56,962 nucleotides of DNA, taken from contig NZ_FQZE01000029.1 in the NCBI RefSeq assembly GCF_900141875.1, forward strand, positions 1 to 56,962, written 5' to 3'. This DNA comes from Tangfeifania diversioriginum. GTDB lineage: Bacteria; Bacteroidota; Bacteroidia; Bacteroidales; Prolixibacteraceae. The position numbers and the translations under genes were made by a program. Positions 45,300 through 54,322 of this stretch are shown here, piece after piece; position 1 is the first letter of the stretch, and every line of letters begins with the position of its first letter. Below the pieces are notes generated by a model that saw nothing but the letters and a program-made list of their open reading frames with translations, did not search any database and was not told the DNA's origin.

Positions 45300-46619
45300 T
45301 CAATCTTTCCAGTATTTCTCAACCAGATTCTCTTTAATAGCCACCTCAGCTTTCTTGAAGTGTTTTGCAAACAATTCCCATCCAATGTCGAGCATTTTGT
45401 CTGTTCCTACGTTTACATCAATAGCCAGCAGACGATTGGAATACTCTTTTGCAAAATCCAGGGTACGCTCGTCGTAATCGGTCAGGTCGAAACCATTTTC
45501 CAGCTTGGTGCGTGCATTTGCAGCATCGGCATATAAGCGGATAGCGGAGTTCATCACCTGCGGGTGATCATCGCGGGTTTGTTTACCAATTACCAACTGT
45601 TTCAGGCGCGAAAGCGAACGGAACGGGTCCACAATTACTTTTCCAATTTCGGAATCGCGGCGCAGGAAGAGCTGCCCTTCAGTAATGTAACCTGTGTTAT
45701 CAGGAATCGCATGCGTAATGTCTCCACCCGACAATGTGGTTACCGCAACAATGGTAATTGAGCCGCCTTCGGGAAACTGAACAGCTTTCTCGTAAATTCT
45801 TGCCAGGTCGGAATAGAGCGAACCGGGCATGCTGTCTTTCGACGGAATCTGGTCCATGCGATTCGACACGATACTCAGTGCATCGGCAAAAAGTGTCATG
45901 TCGGTTAGCAGTACCAGCACACTCTCGTTTTTGTCCACCGCAAAATACTCGGCAGCAGTCAGCGCCATATCCGGAACCAGTAACCGCTCTACCGGTGGAT
46001 TTTCTGTGGTATTCACAAAACTAACAATACGGTCGAGCGCCCCGGCATTATCGAAAACATTTTTAAAATAAAGGTAATCGTCGTTGGTCAATCCCATTCC
46101 CCCGAGGATAATTTTATCGGCTTTGGCACGCAGGGCCACCATGGCCATCACCTGGTTGTAGGGCTGATCGGGGTCGGCAAAAAACGGAATTTTCTGCCCC
46201 GACACCAGCGTATTATTCAGGTCGATACCTGCTATACCTGTAGCAATAAGATTGGAAGGTTGTTCGCGCCGAACCGGGTTTACCGACGGGCTACCGATAT
46301 CCCGCACTTCACCCTGAACTTCGGGGCCGCCATCGATGGGATCGCCAAATGCGTTAAAGAAACGCCCGGCCAGTTCGTCGCTGACTTTCAGCTGTGGCGG
46401 CCTTCCCAGGAAACTCACTTCGGCGTTGGTAGGAATGCCTTCTGTTCCCTCAAAAATCTGGAGCGTAATTTCGTCTCCTGTAATTTTTACTACCTGGGCC
46501 AGTTTGCCGTTAACACTGGCTATCTCGTCGTAACCTACGCCATCGGCCTTAAGGGTAACGGTAGCCTTGGTAATATTTGTTAATTTGGTATATACTTTCT
46601 GAAATGCCTGGCTTTCCAT
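45300..46619 (-). CDS. V-type ATPase subunit B (regulatory)
   Basis: A 439-residue non-catalytic subunit of the A3B3 hexamer. It has the beta-barrel start, the central domain with RREQPSNLIATGIAGIDLNN and QKIPFFADPDQPYNQVMAMV in place of a canonical P-loop, VLLTDMTLFADALS and SMPGSLYSDLARIYEKA, and a helical C-terminus. The absence of Walker A is normal for B subunits. It starts 35 bases after subunit A. The in-frame Met start gives the usual short N-terminus (MESQAFQKVYTKLTNITKAT). Confidence 0.95.
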   Translation of the reverse strand: MESQAFQKVYTKLTNITKATVTLKADGVGYDEIASVNGKLAQVVKITGDEITLQIFEGTEGIPTNAEVSFLGRPPQLKVSDELAGRFFNAFGDPIDGGPEVQGEVRDIGSPSVNPVRREQPSNLIATGIAGIDLNNTLVSGQKIPFFADPDQPYNQVMAMVALRAKADKIILGGMGLTNDDYLYFKNVFDNAGALDRIVSFVNTTENPPVERLLVPDMALTAAEYFAVDKNESVLVLLTDMTLFADALSIVSNRMDQIPSKDSMPGSLYSDLARIYEKAVQFPEGGSITIVAVTTLSGGDITHAIPDNTGYITEGQLFLRRDSEIGKVIVDPFRSLSRLKQLVIGKQTRDDHPQVMNSAIRLYADAANARTKLENGFDLTDYDERTLDFAKEYSNRLLAIDVNVGTDKMLDIGWELFAKHFKKAEVAIKENLVEKYWKD

Positions 46620-46654
46620 TATATTTCTTTTTCAGTGTTATATTCTTTTCAATA

Positions 46655-48421
46655 TTAATTTGCCTGTTTTTTCAACAATTCTTCCAGCTCTTTTTCATGC
46701 TGCCTGAATTTATCCGATTCATACTCGGAGTAGTTCATCTGTTTGAACTCGTTAATTACCTCCTTGAAAAAGCCACCTACTTCTTCAAAATGGTTAAACG
46801 AATACTCCCTGCTGATCACTTCCAGTACTTTAGTCAACATGTATTTCTGCCGTTTCATGGGCGTGGAGGAATCGATTTTATCGAAAGCATCCTGCTGCAG
46901 AATAACAAAATCGATTAACTCCGATTTCCAAAATGTTTCGTGAAAGCTGATGGGCACACCGTCATCACCCAGGATATTGATTTGCTCCATGCTTTCTTTT
47001 CCACGCAACAAGGCATCTTTGGCTTTATTCACCTGGCTGAGCCATTCTTCGCTGACATTTTCTTCCAGATTTTTTTGTACTTCCGGGTATTCGAGGTATT
47101 TCGAATAACTATCGATTGGGTCGATTGCCGGATAGCGTTTACTGTCGGCGCGGGCCTGGCTCAATCCGTAAAAACAGCGGGCAGCTTTTCGGGTACTTTC
47201 GGTTACCGGTTCTTTCAGGTTACCACCTGCCGGCGATACCGTTCCAATGAAAGTGATGGAGCCTGTTTTGTCGTTATTCAGGTAAACAAACCCTGCACGC
47301 GAATAGAAGTTGGAAATCACAGCCGACAAGTCCATCGGGAATGCATCCGGTCCGGGAAGTTCTTCGAGGCGATTCGACATTTCGCGCAGCGCCTGTGCCC
47401 AGCGTGAAGTGGAGTCGGCCATCAGCAACACTTTCAACCCCATAGCCCGATAATATTCACCAATCGTCATGGCGGTATAAACCGAGGCTTCGCGGGCTGC
47501 CACCGGCATGTTGGATGTATTGGCAATAATAATGGTACGTTCAATCAGTTTTTTACCGGTACGCGGGTCTTCCAGTTCGGGAAACTCGGTAAAAATTTCC
47601 ACTACCTCGTTGGCACGCTCGCCGCAAGCTGCAATAATTACAATATCAGCTTCGGCCTGTTTTGAAATGGCATGTTGTAACACGGTTTTTCCGGTACCAA
47701 ACGGGCCGGGAATAAAGCCGGTTCCTCCTTCAGTAATCGGGTTGAGCGTGTCCATACAACGCACACCGGTTTCGAGTAGTTTAAACGGGCGCGGTTTTTC
47801 CCTGAAAGCGCTCATGGCCACTTTTACCGGCCATTTTTGCACCATCGTCAGTTCGGTTTCGGTTCCGTCGGCATCAGTTACCACTGCAATTTTGTGGTCA
47901 ACTGTGTATTCACCTTCGCCCACAATTTCTTTTATTTTATATGTTCCTTTCATTTTAAAAGGAACCATAATTTTATGCGGCTGGTCATTTTCGTTCACCT
48001 CGCCCAGCCAGTCGCCGGCCTGCACTTCGTCTCCTTTTTGGGCAATGGGTTTAAATCCCCATTTCTTTTCCCTGTCGAGCGGGTCGGTGTATTCGCCGCG
48101 TTTCAGGAAAACACCTTCCATTTTATCGAGGTCGTTTTGGAGGCCGTCGTAATTACGGGAAAGAATTCCCGGGCCGAGTGTCACCTCGAGCATGTGCCCC
48201 TGGAACTCAACGGTGGATCCGGGTTTCAGGCCGCGGGTACTTTCAAACACCTGCACATAGGCGTGTTTTCCCACCACTTTAATCACCTCTGCCATCAGAT
48301 GCTCTTGGTCGAGCGCAATGAAACAAATTTCATTCTGGGCAACGGGACCGTTAACTTCTACCATAACCAGGTTGGACACAATTCCAACCACTGTACCAGT
48401 TGTTTTATTTTCTTTTTCCAT
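46655..48421 (-). CDS. V-type ATPase subunit A (catalytic)
   Basis: A 588-residue catalytic subunit. The P-loop GPFGTGKT is at residues 239-246 with Lys245; the usual Ser of GPFGSGKT is Thr here. The bulge or non-homologous insert characteristic of V/A-type A subunits lies at about 100-190. Other motifs are ACGERANEVVEIFTEFPELE with the catalytic Glu, LMADSTSRWAQALREMS and the C-terminal helical domain. It hydrolyses or makes ATP in the headpiece. Its first 17 bases overlap the end of the DUF2764 gene, indicating translational coupling. Confidence 0.96.
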   Translation of the reverse strand: MEKENKTTGTVVGIVSNLVMVEVNGPVAQNEICFIALDQEHLMAEVIKVVGKHAYVQVFESTRGLKPGSTVEFQGHMLEVTLGPGILSRNYDGLQNDLDKMEGVFLKRGEYTDPLDREKKWGFKPIAQKGDEVQAGDWLGEVNENDQPHKIMVPFKMKGTYKIKEIVGEGEYTVDHKIAVVTDADGTETELTMVQKWPVKVAMSAFREKPRPFKLLETGVRCMDTLNPITEGGTGFIPGPFGTGKTVLQHAISKQAEADIVIIAACGERANEVVEIFTEFPELEDPRTGKKLIERTIIIANTSNMPVAAREASVYTAMTIGEYYRAMGLKVLLMADSTSRWAQALREMSNRLEELPGPDAFPMDLSAVISNFYSRAGFVYLNNDKTGSITFIGTVSPAGGNLKEPVTESTRKAARCFYGLSQARADSKRYPAIDPIDSYSKYLEYPEVQKNLEENVSEEWLSQVNKAKDALLRGKESMEQINILGDDGVPISFHETFWKSELIDFVILQQDAFDKIDSSTPMKRQKYMLTKVLEVISREYSFNHFEEVGGFFKEVINEFKQMNYSEYESDKFRQHEKELEELLKKQAN

Positions 48422-49271
48422 AAGTTATTGCGAATTCTTCAGGAAATTCAAAATTGGATTGTAATTCTTCAAGTAATTGATTAAATATCTGTTGTCCTTT
48501 TTCTTTATCGAGTTCGAACCAGCGTTCAACAATAAAAATTTTCTGCACAAAGGCCAGTACTTTTTCAGTCGTAAAATAGTTGAAAAAGGTTATTTCATCG
48601 AGAAACTTCCACAGGTGATTGTCGATTTTCAATTCCCGGTCGAGAATATTTTCGGTCTCAAAAATCTGAATAAGGTTTTCAATATCGTCGATCTCGGTTG
48701 AAAGGCCAAAATCGCGCGACCTGCTTTTTTTCAGCGCGTGGGTCACCTCATCGTCGCCAATAATGGCTTCCTCGAATGGGATATCGTGTTTGCGACCGTT
48801 TAACGCCATCATAATGTTGGACATGTTTTGTTTATAGTCGGCAAACTTCCTGAGAAAATCATTTCCGGATGCCCTAAGCCATTTAAACCATCCCTCGGTG
48901 AGAAACCGGATAGCCTGGGCTTTGGGGAAGTCTTCCTCGTCGTTGTGGAATGTTTCAATAAATTCAACAAAATAGGGCGGAAAGTCCGATGTGTCCAGCA
49001 ACTCGTACTGCTTTTTATCGGCCATTTGTTCGAGCAATTCGCGCGAATAATTTCCCCGGTCGTCCCATTCAAATTCTGTTTCAAAGAGCAGGTTGAGCAA
49101 ATTTTCGTGGTCCCGGGGCAGGTAAAACAACTTCACAAGCCTGAAATCATCAGGATGAAGTTCCTCCTGCAAGTAATCGCGCAATTCGGCTGATGAGTAA
49201 TGGAGTTTTTTATCATCAGGAATAACGTCGGGTAATCCGGCTACTAGACAATAATAGTTTCGTTGAATCAT
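48405..49271 (-). CDS. DUF2764 protein of the V-ATPase operon
   Basis: A 288-residue soluble helical protein beginning MIQRNYYCLVAGLPDVIPDD, the start typical of DUF2764. This family is found between V-ATPase subunits E and A in Bacteroidota, Chlamydiae and spirochaetes. No subunit C (d) or F gene is in this operon, and DUF2764 occupies the place where they occur elsewhere, so it is a candidate substitute for subunit C as socket between rotor and stalk. That role is inferred from position and from family helical content. It overlaps E by four bases and A by 17. Confidence 0.85.
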   Translation of the reverse strand: MIQRNYYCLVAGLPDVIPDDKKLHYSSAELRDYLQEELHPDDFRLVKLFYLPRDHENLLNLLFETEFEWDDRGNYSRELLEQMADKKQYELLDTSDFPPYFVEFIETFHNDEEDFPKAQAIRFLTEGWFKWLRASGNDFLRKFADYKQNMSNIMMALNGRKHDIPFEEAIIGDDEVTHALKKSRSRDFGLSTEIDDIENLIQIFETENILDRELKIDNHLWKFLDEITFFNYFTTEKVLAFVQKIFIVERWFELDKEKGQQIFNQLLEELQSNFEFPEEFAITYGKRK

Positions 49272-49882
49272 TTTTCCTCCTCAAAAAGAAGTTGACTGGT
49301 TTTCGGCCTCAGGTAACTTTTCAGAAAATTGATAAAATCTTCATCGGTGAAGCTGATGACATAGCTCCCGTCGGATGGTCCGATTTTGAAACCCGATTTC
49401 AGGTTTTTGGCAAATGACACTTCCAACCCTTTATTGAGCTCATCGGCCAAATTGTTTTTAAAGAATTTTTCGAGATCTTCCCGTTCCGATTCGGGCAGGA
49501 TAACATTCAAATCGAAATCTTCTTTATCCATCCATCCTTTCACCACATCCGAAATCAGTTTTTTAAGATAATCGCTATTACTGAATAACTCTTTTACCGA
49601 AGGTTGAATTACCTGCATGGTAATAAGCGAAGTGATTTCCTGTTTCATCGCCGAAACCGCCTGGTTCAGCGTCATTTTAATTTCTGAATCCACCTGCTTT
49701 TTAAGCTCTTCCGATTTACCATTGGCATCTTCCACAATTTTGTCGGCTTTTTTCTGCGCATCTTTTTCAATCTGCTCAGCCTTTTCATTGGCTTCTTTCA
49801 GAATGGCATCCGCTTCCTCTCTTGCTTTTTCAACGCCTTCGTTGTAAATGGTTTCAGTTAATTGTTGAATTTTCGAATCCAT
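49268..49882 (-). CDS. V-type ATPase subunit E (peripheral stalk)
   Basis: A 204-residue protein with a long, charged N-terminal helix (about 1-90: EGVEKAREEADAILKEANEK, AEQIEKDAQKKADKIVEDAN) and a C-terminal alpha/beta head (about 110-200), the E-subunit architecture. It links the A3B3 head to stator subunit I. It is the first gene of the leftward operon. The stop overlaps the DUF2764 start by four bases. A partner G/H subunit gene was not found in the operon. The upstream 369 bases contain a perfect FNR-type box. Confidence 0.88.
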   Translation of the reverse strand: MDSKIQQLTETIYNEGVEKAREEADAILKEANEKAEQIEKDAQKKADKIVEDANGKSEELKKQVDSEIKMTLNQAVSAMKQEITSLITMQVIQPSVKELFSNSDYLKKLISDVVKGWMDKEDFDLNVILPESEREDLEKFFKNNLADELNKGLEVSFAKNLKSGFKIGPSDGSYVISFTDEDFINFLKSYLRPKTSQLLFEEEK

Positions 49883-50251
49883 ATATTCCTGATATTTAAA
49901 AATTTCGTTTTCTGATGTCCGATTTTCGCATTTATTTTGAAAGCCGGAGTCGTAAATGTACTAACAAGATTTTAATAAGGATGAAGGAAAATCAGCAATT
50001 TTTGGGGTTTTATGTCGCAGAATATGTTTTTGAAAAAGATTGATATTTATCAAACAAACGTTTAATGAAAAACAATGCCAGAATAAATAATGGTTAATTA
50101 TTTATGGGAATCAGTTGGTTAAACAGATTATTAGATAGGCGATTAAACAATAAATCCTCGAATCCCCGGCAAACAAAAGAGTTTTACATCTTTTAACATT
50201 AGGTTAACGTTATAATAAATAATTTCTATTTCGTGATTAATTCGCAAAAAA
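49883..50251. other. Gene-free region upstream of the V-ATPase operon
   Basis: AT-rich, with no supportable gene. It contains the palindrome TTGATATTTATCAA (50040-50053) and, toward the ABC permease, a partly palindromic stretch TTAACATTAGGTTAACGTTA (about 50196-50215). No convincing TTTG/TAnnTTTG pair was found for the V-ATPase operon. Confidence 0.5.
50040..50053. promoter_or_regulatory. FNR/CRP-type box upstream of the V-ATPase operon
   Basis: TTGAT (50040-50044), four bases, ATCAA (50049-50053) exactly matches the FNR consensus TTGATnnnnATCAA. It is centred about 165 bases upstream of the subunit E start (49882) in a non-coding region. A single 10-base match in AT-rich DNA can occur by chance. 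Confidence 0.4.
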
Positions 50252-53200
50252 TTATTCCTCCCTCAACTCATTCACCAATCTTTTTTTACGTAGGGAGAAC
50301 CAGCTCAGCGCGGCAATCCAGATAATTCCGTTAATAAGAATAAGTGCCACAACCAGCGCCACGGTACTCAGCGACGCATCGGAGTTGGCCGAAAGGAAAG
50401 CCGGTAGTGTTGCGGCCACTGCGGTTACAAAACCAATTAAAACGCCTGCTACCAAAAGGAGCAAATATTCGTTCACCAGCAAGCGGAACAGTTGCCGTGT
50501 ATGAAAACCAATGGCCTGCATGAGTCCGATTTCGCGGCGGCGCTCCAAAATAGTACGCGCCAGAATAACTGCCAGCCCCACTGTTCCGAGAATCATCCCC
50601 AACGCTCCCAACGCCAGAAAAATGCTCAGGTACGTGTTGGTTACCGAATAAAACTCAACCAACCTTTTGGCAGTTGATTCCATCCGCCAGCCATAATCGC
50701 GAAAAACCGATTGCAGCTCCTCCGCAATTTGCTCCTGATTTTCGGGTTCACCATCAATCAGGAAAATATGGGAACCGCTGTTGCTGGGGTAGTTTTCGAG
50801 AAAATGTTTATTGGAAATGATAACATACCCCTGAAACACCGAAGGCGTTGTTCCGGCAATTAGTTTAAGGCGCAGGGTATCGCCCTTTTCATTTTGATAC
50901 AGCAGCTCGTCGCCCACTTTTTTGCCCAGCCCCCACTGAATAACAGTCTGGTCGGCAATGGCCGGGATGGAACCATCATCCAGTTGTTGGTTCAGGGCTT
51001 TCCACGGATCGTCTGTATCGAATCCCTTCATGTGAGTGGCAAATGAAAAACGCCCGCTTAAATTTTCGGGATTGACTCCCAGAATGGCAGGCTGTGAAAT
51101 CCGGTTCAGGTTGAGGCAACTGGCATCGTCGCCTTCCACCTGGCGGAATTGCACAGCATTAAAATCTTCGTAAATGCCTTCCTCTGCCCTTCTTTCCTCA
51201 TCATTTAAATCGTAAAGCACCGGCATTGTAGTTTCTGCAAAATAGAGAAAACCGCCTGTCCCGCTCGATTGATCCTGCGCATTGGCAAACAAATCGAGTT
51301 TATACGAGCCCGTGGAAACCACCAGAAATGTTCCCAGTGCAAACAAAATAACGATTGTAAGCGACCGGCCGGTGTTCCGGGTCAGGTTTAAACGGGCTAC
51401 GTTTTGCAAACTGAGTGTGTGGGTTTTCCGGGCTTCCAAACGGAAAAGTATTTTTCGGAAAACCAGCAGCAGGCCAACAAGCAGCAAACCGCCCGATAAA
51501 AAGAACAGAATAGTATTTAAGTTTCCGGATTGGAATAACTGCCAAAGAAAAATAATCACCGGAATAATCAGCGAAATGTACATTGTTATATCGAGAATCA
51601 GTCTTGTACTCTTTTTAAGCTGCTGTCCGGTGCGTTTCTGCAATTCGGCAGTTTGGCGGTTTTGATATCGTCTGAGTGAGATAAAAATGGCACCGAGCGA
51701 AACGACAATGCTAATTACCAATCCCAGAACAAGTGTGGCAGGATAAATTTTTATGAGCAGCACATTGGTTCTTACAATTTCGAACCAAAGGGTGTTGAGG
51801 ATCCGGAAAACGCCGGAAGTATAAAAAACCGACAATGCCAACCCGATAATGGCACCCACAAAAGCAATTACAATACCTTCGAGCAGAAAGAAACTGCGCA
51901 CCTTTTTTTGCTGAAAACCAAGCGCACCAAGCAACCCTACTTCTGAGGAACGCGTCTCCAGGTTCAGGCGAAATAGCAAAGCCGTAAGAATAACAGATGC
52001 CGCGAGGATGAAAAAACTCAGCCCCAGAAAAAGGCCGCTGAAATCGGTTCCGTTCCGGGCAGCCTGCAAGCCCTGTTCACGAATGGGCTCAATGGCCATC
52101 CCCAAATCGCCCGGACGAATATTTTCGGAAAAGGCACTCATGTAATTCGCCTCATCAAAAGCATCAGCCGGAAAGCGCACTGCGGTGTAAACGCCAAACC
52201 GGTTTTCCCACATTTCCAGGGCTTTGTTCAGCGAAACATAAGCTTTGGGCGTTCCTTTCCATTCATCCCAGTAATCTTCGTCTTTATCGCGGATGGCATC
52301 CAAATCAATGGGCACGCCGGCTTCCCACTCGCGGCAATGACCGGCATCTGAAAGTCCCGGAATAAATGGCATCCGGGTAGAATCGGCCCACTGCCTCGTC
52401 ATTGGAACAATTTCTTTTAAAACAAACTCGGCCTCCCTGTCAATTAATTTGCGCAACGGTCCAATTTCAAGGTATTTCAACCGGATGGTGTCCCCGGGAT
52501 TTGCATCCAAATCGTTGGCAGCCCATTGGGTAAGAATGATTTCGTTGTCAGTCAGCTGACTGCCTTCCAGCGAGGAAACAAATGAATATGGCGTTTCGCT
52601 GCCGGTGCGGGTTCGCTCAATGCCGTTTACGAAATAGGAAATCAATGGCTTCGCTTTGGGCAGCTGTTCAAGGGTTTGCGCCACTTTGGGTTCCATGAAA
52701 ACCCGATCGGTGGATATTTCCACTTCGCCGGTTTTTTCAATCTTCTTTAACACAAGGCTTGCATCCACAGGTGTCAGGGACAGGTCAACTGCTTCAGTAA
52801 CTTCTTCATTACTTAATTCAGTTGAAACCAAGATATGATTTGCCTTGCTGCTGAAGTCCATTAAATCGTTCAGTTGTTCTAAGGAAAGAAACAAATTATA
52901 CGGAGCCGACTGCGAATTTTTCAGGCTGAAACGCCCCAGTTCATCGCGGGTCAGCACTTTTTTGATGGTTGCCCGCAATGAAACGCTGGTTTGTTCATCG
53001 GAAACGAACGGCGCGTTCAAGGGCACCAAACTTGCTTTTTTAATGCGGACCAGAATATTGTCACCGGCCTCCACCTGTAATCTTTCAGACAGGTTGCGGC
53101 TAATCACTATTTCATTTCCTTCCAGGTTATTGTAAAGTGTGTCGCTGGCTATTCTACTGAAATTATTGTCCACCCCAATTACTTGCACGCGGTTCACCCG

Positions 53201-53506
53201 CTGCTGACCACCGTCGGCAATAGCCACTCCTTCGAGCAGTAAAACAGGAGCGGCCTCTATTCCGGGATTTTCATTCTGCATCTCAACAGCCATTTCCTGC
53301 CTGAAGTAGCGTTCTTTCACCGCAACAAGGTGAGTGGTTTCTCCCAGCCGGAAAAAGGTTGACTGCTCAAGACTGTATCGTACCGAGTCTCCAATAATCA
53401 GCGACCCGGCGAGCACCATTGTACTGATTGCAACGCCCAGCGCTACCAGCATATTGGCTTTCAGGTAATGAAAAAACGATTTGAATATATAGTTTAATCT
53501 CGTCAT
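50252..53506 (-). CDS. ABC transporter permease with two FtsX domains
   Basis: A 1084-residue inner-membrane protein. ATG 53506 (MTRLNYIFKSFFHYLKANML) is preferred; the frame start at 53554 adds 16 polar residues. The first TM (about 17-38) is followed by a large MacB-type periplasmic domain, an FtsX block (about 500-640, GLSFFILAASVILTALLFRL), more helices (about 660-760), a second periplasmic domain, and a final FtsX block (about 950-1070) ending with ISWFSLRKKRLVNELRE-like basic tail. The ten-helix layout is that of macrolide/lipoprotein-type exporters (DUF-type YhhT/HrtB relatives). Substrate unknown. The partner ATPase gene lies directly upstream, 107 bases away. Confidence 0.87.
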   Translation of the reverse strand: MTRLNYIFKSFFHYLKANMLVALGVAISTMVLAGSLIIGDSVRYSLEQSTFFRLGETTHLVAVKERYFRQEMAVEMQNENPGIEAAPVLLLEGVAIADGGQQRVNRVQVIGVDNNFSRIASDTLYNNLEGNEIVISRNLSERLQVEAGDNILVRIKKASLVPLNAPFVSDEQTSVSLRATIKKVLTRDELGRFSLKNSQSAPYNLFLSLEQLNDLMDFSSKANHILVSTELSNEEVTEAVDLSLTPVDASLVLKKIEKTGEVEISTDRVFMEPKVAQTLEQLPKAKPLISYFVNGIERTRTGSETPYSFVSSLEGSQLTDNEIILTQWAANDLDANPGDTIRLKYLEIGPLRKLIDREAEFVLKEIVPMTRQWADSTRMPFIPGLSDAGHCREWEAGVPIDLDAIRDKDEDYWDEWKGTPKAYVSLNKALEMWENRFGVYTAVRFPADAFDEANYMSAFSENIRPGDLGMAIEPIREQGLQAARNGTDFSGLFLGLSFFILAASVILTALLFRLNLETRSSEVGLLGALGFQQKKVRSFFLLEGIVIAFVGAIIGLALSVFYTSGVFRILNTLWFEIVRTNVLLIKIYPATLVLGLVISIVVSLGAIFISLRRYQNRQTAELQKRTGQQLKKSTRLILDITMYISLIIPVIIFLWQLFQSGNLNTILFFLSGGLLLVGLLLVFRKILFRLEARKTHTLSLQNVARLNLTRNTGRSLTIVILFALGTFLVVSTGSYKLDLFANAQDQSSGTGGFLYFAETTMPVLYDLNDEERRAEEGIYEDFNAVQFRQVEGDDASCLNLNRISQPAILGVNPENLSGRFSFATHMKGFDTDDPWKALNQQLDDGSIPAIADQTVIQWGLGKKVGDELLYQNEKGDTLRLKLIAGTTPSVFQGYVIISNKHFLENYPSNSGSHIFLIDGEPENQEQIAEELQSVFRDYGWRMESTAKRLVEFYSVTNTYLSIFLALGALGMILGTVGLAVILARTILERRREIGLMQAIGFHTRQLFRLLVNEYLLLLVAGVLIGFVTAVAATLPAFLSANSDASLSTVALVVALILINGIIWIAALSWFSLRKKRLVNELREE

Positions 53507-53556
53507 ACAACATTTTCGTTTGATGCTGTCAGATAGGGAACACTGAAAAGTCATCC

Positions 53557-53573
53557 AAAATCATCGTGCAAAT
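53557..53573 (-). promoter_or_regulatory. 17-base element shared with the gyrB promoter region
   Basis: The minus strand reads ATTTGCACGATGATTTT, identical to the sequence at 12712-12696 that starts at the gyrB -7 element. Here it is preceded by TTAAG rather than TATA, so the -7 match is weaker. It lies about 50 bases before the permease ATG and may mark a second promoter inside the ABC operon. Confidence 0.35.
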
Positions 53574-53613
53574 CTTAATTGTCCTATTCATACCCAACCT
53601 TAAACTTTGAACT

Positions 53614-54288
53614 TTAAACTAACTTCCCGTTTTTCAATGTATATTTTTTATCCATCTGGTCGGCCAAATCAGCGGCGTGAGTTACGGTTATCAGCGTTAT
53701 GCCTTCTTCGTCGCTTAATTTTATGAGCAATTCGGTAAGTGCTTTGGCGTTTTCTTCGTCGAGAGCGCCCGTGGGTTCATCGGCCAGCAGGAGTTCGGGT
53801 TTGTTGACCATGGCTCGCACCACCGCGGTGCGCTGGCATTCTCCACCCGACATTTGCGAAGGTTTTTGATTTCGCTGTTCCCAAATTCCCACTTTTTTTA
53901 TGAGATGTTCCGCCCACTCTTTTTGCTCGCCGGAAACCGAGTTACTTTGTGGCAACAAAGGCAAAAGTACATTCTCCAATAAAGTCAATTGGGGCAAAAG
54001 ATGATGCAACTGAAATATGAATCCCAGGTTTTTGTTGCGAAAACCGGCCAGTTCCGATTTGGAATAACTGGTCAGGTCTTTTTCGTTGAAAAAAACTTTT
54101 CCCTCCTCAGGAGAATCGAGGGCGCCAATTAAATTGAGCAAGGTGGTTTTTCCAGAACCACTCGGTCCCACGATGGCAATTTTATCGCCTTTTTCAACAC
54201 CAAAGTTTAACGTTTTCAGCACCTGCCGGTAGCTGTGTTTTCCCGGCTCGCCGTAACCTTTGGTTATGTTTTGCAATTGTAATAACAT
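53614..54288 (-). CDS. ABC transporter ATP-binding protein (LolD/MacB-like)
   Basis: A 224-residue ABC ATPase. Walker A GPSGSGKTT begins at residue 41, the Q-loop is in FIFQLHHLLPQLTLLENVLL, the signature is MSGGECQRTA (Cys replaces the usual Gln), Walker B is LLLADEPTGALD and the H-loop His is in LITVTHAADLA. LolD/MacB/FtsE-type sequence fits the FtsX-type permease downstream, and together they likely form one export or envelope-remodelling complex. The gene lies 34 bases after the GT4 gene on the same strand. Confidence 0.92.
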   Translation of the reverse strand: MLLQLQNITKGYGEPGKHSYRQVLKTLNFGVEKGDKIAIVGPSGSGKTTLLNLIGALDSPEEGKVFFNEKDLTSYSKSELAGFRNKNLGFIFQLHHLLPQLTLLENVLLPLLPQSNSVSGEQKEWAEHLIKKVGIWEQRNQKPSQMSGGECQRTAVVRAMVNKPELLLADEPTGALDEENAKALTELLIKLSDEEGITLITVTHAADLADQMDKKYTLKNGKLV

Positions 54289-54298
54289 AGTTTTCAGT

Positions 54299-54322
54299 CA
54301 CCCTGAGCTTAGCAGAAGGGTG
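54299..54322. repeat. Small REP-like hairpin between GT4 and ABC genes
   Basis: CACCC (54299-54303) and GGGTG (54318-54322) form a 5-bp stem around TGAGCTTAGCAGAA. This matches the common Bacteroidota repeat CACCCTGAGC...AAGGGTG. On the plus strand it is followed by TTATTTTTT, but genes here run leftward. Confidence 0.5.
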
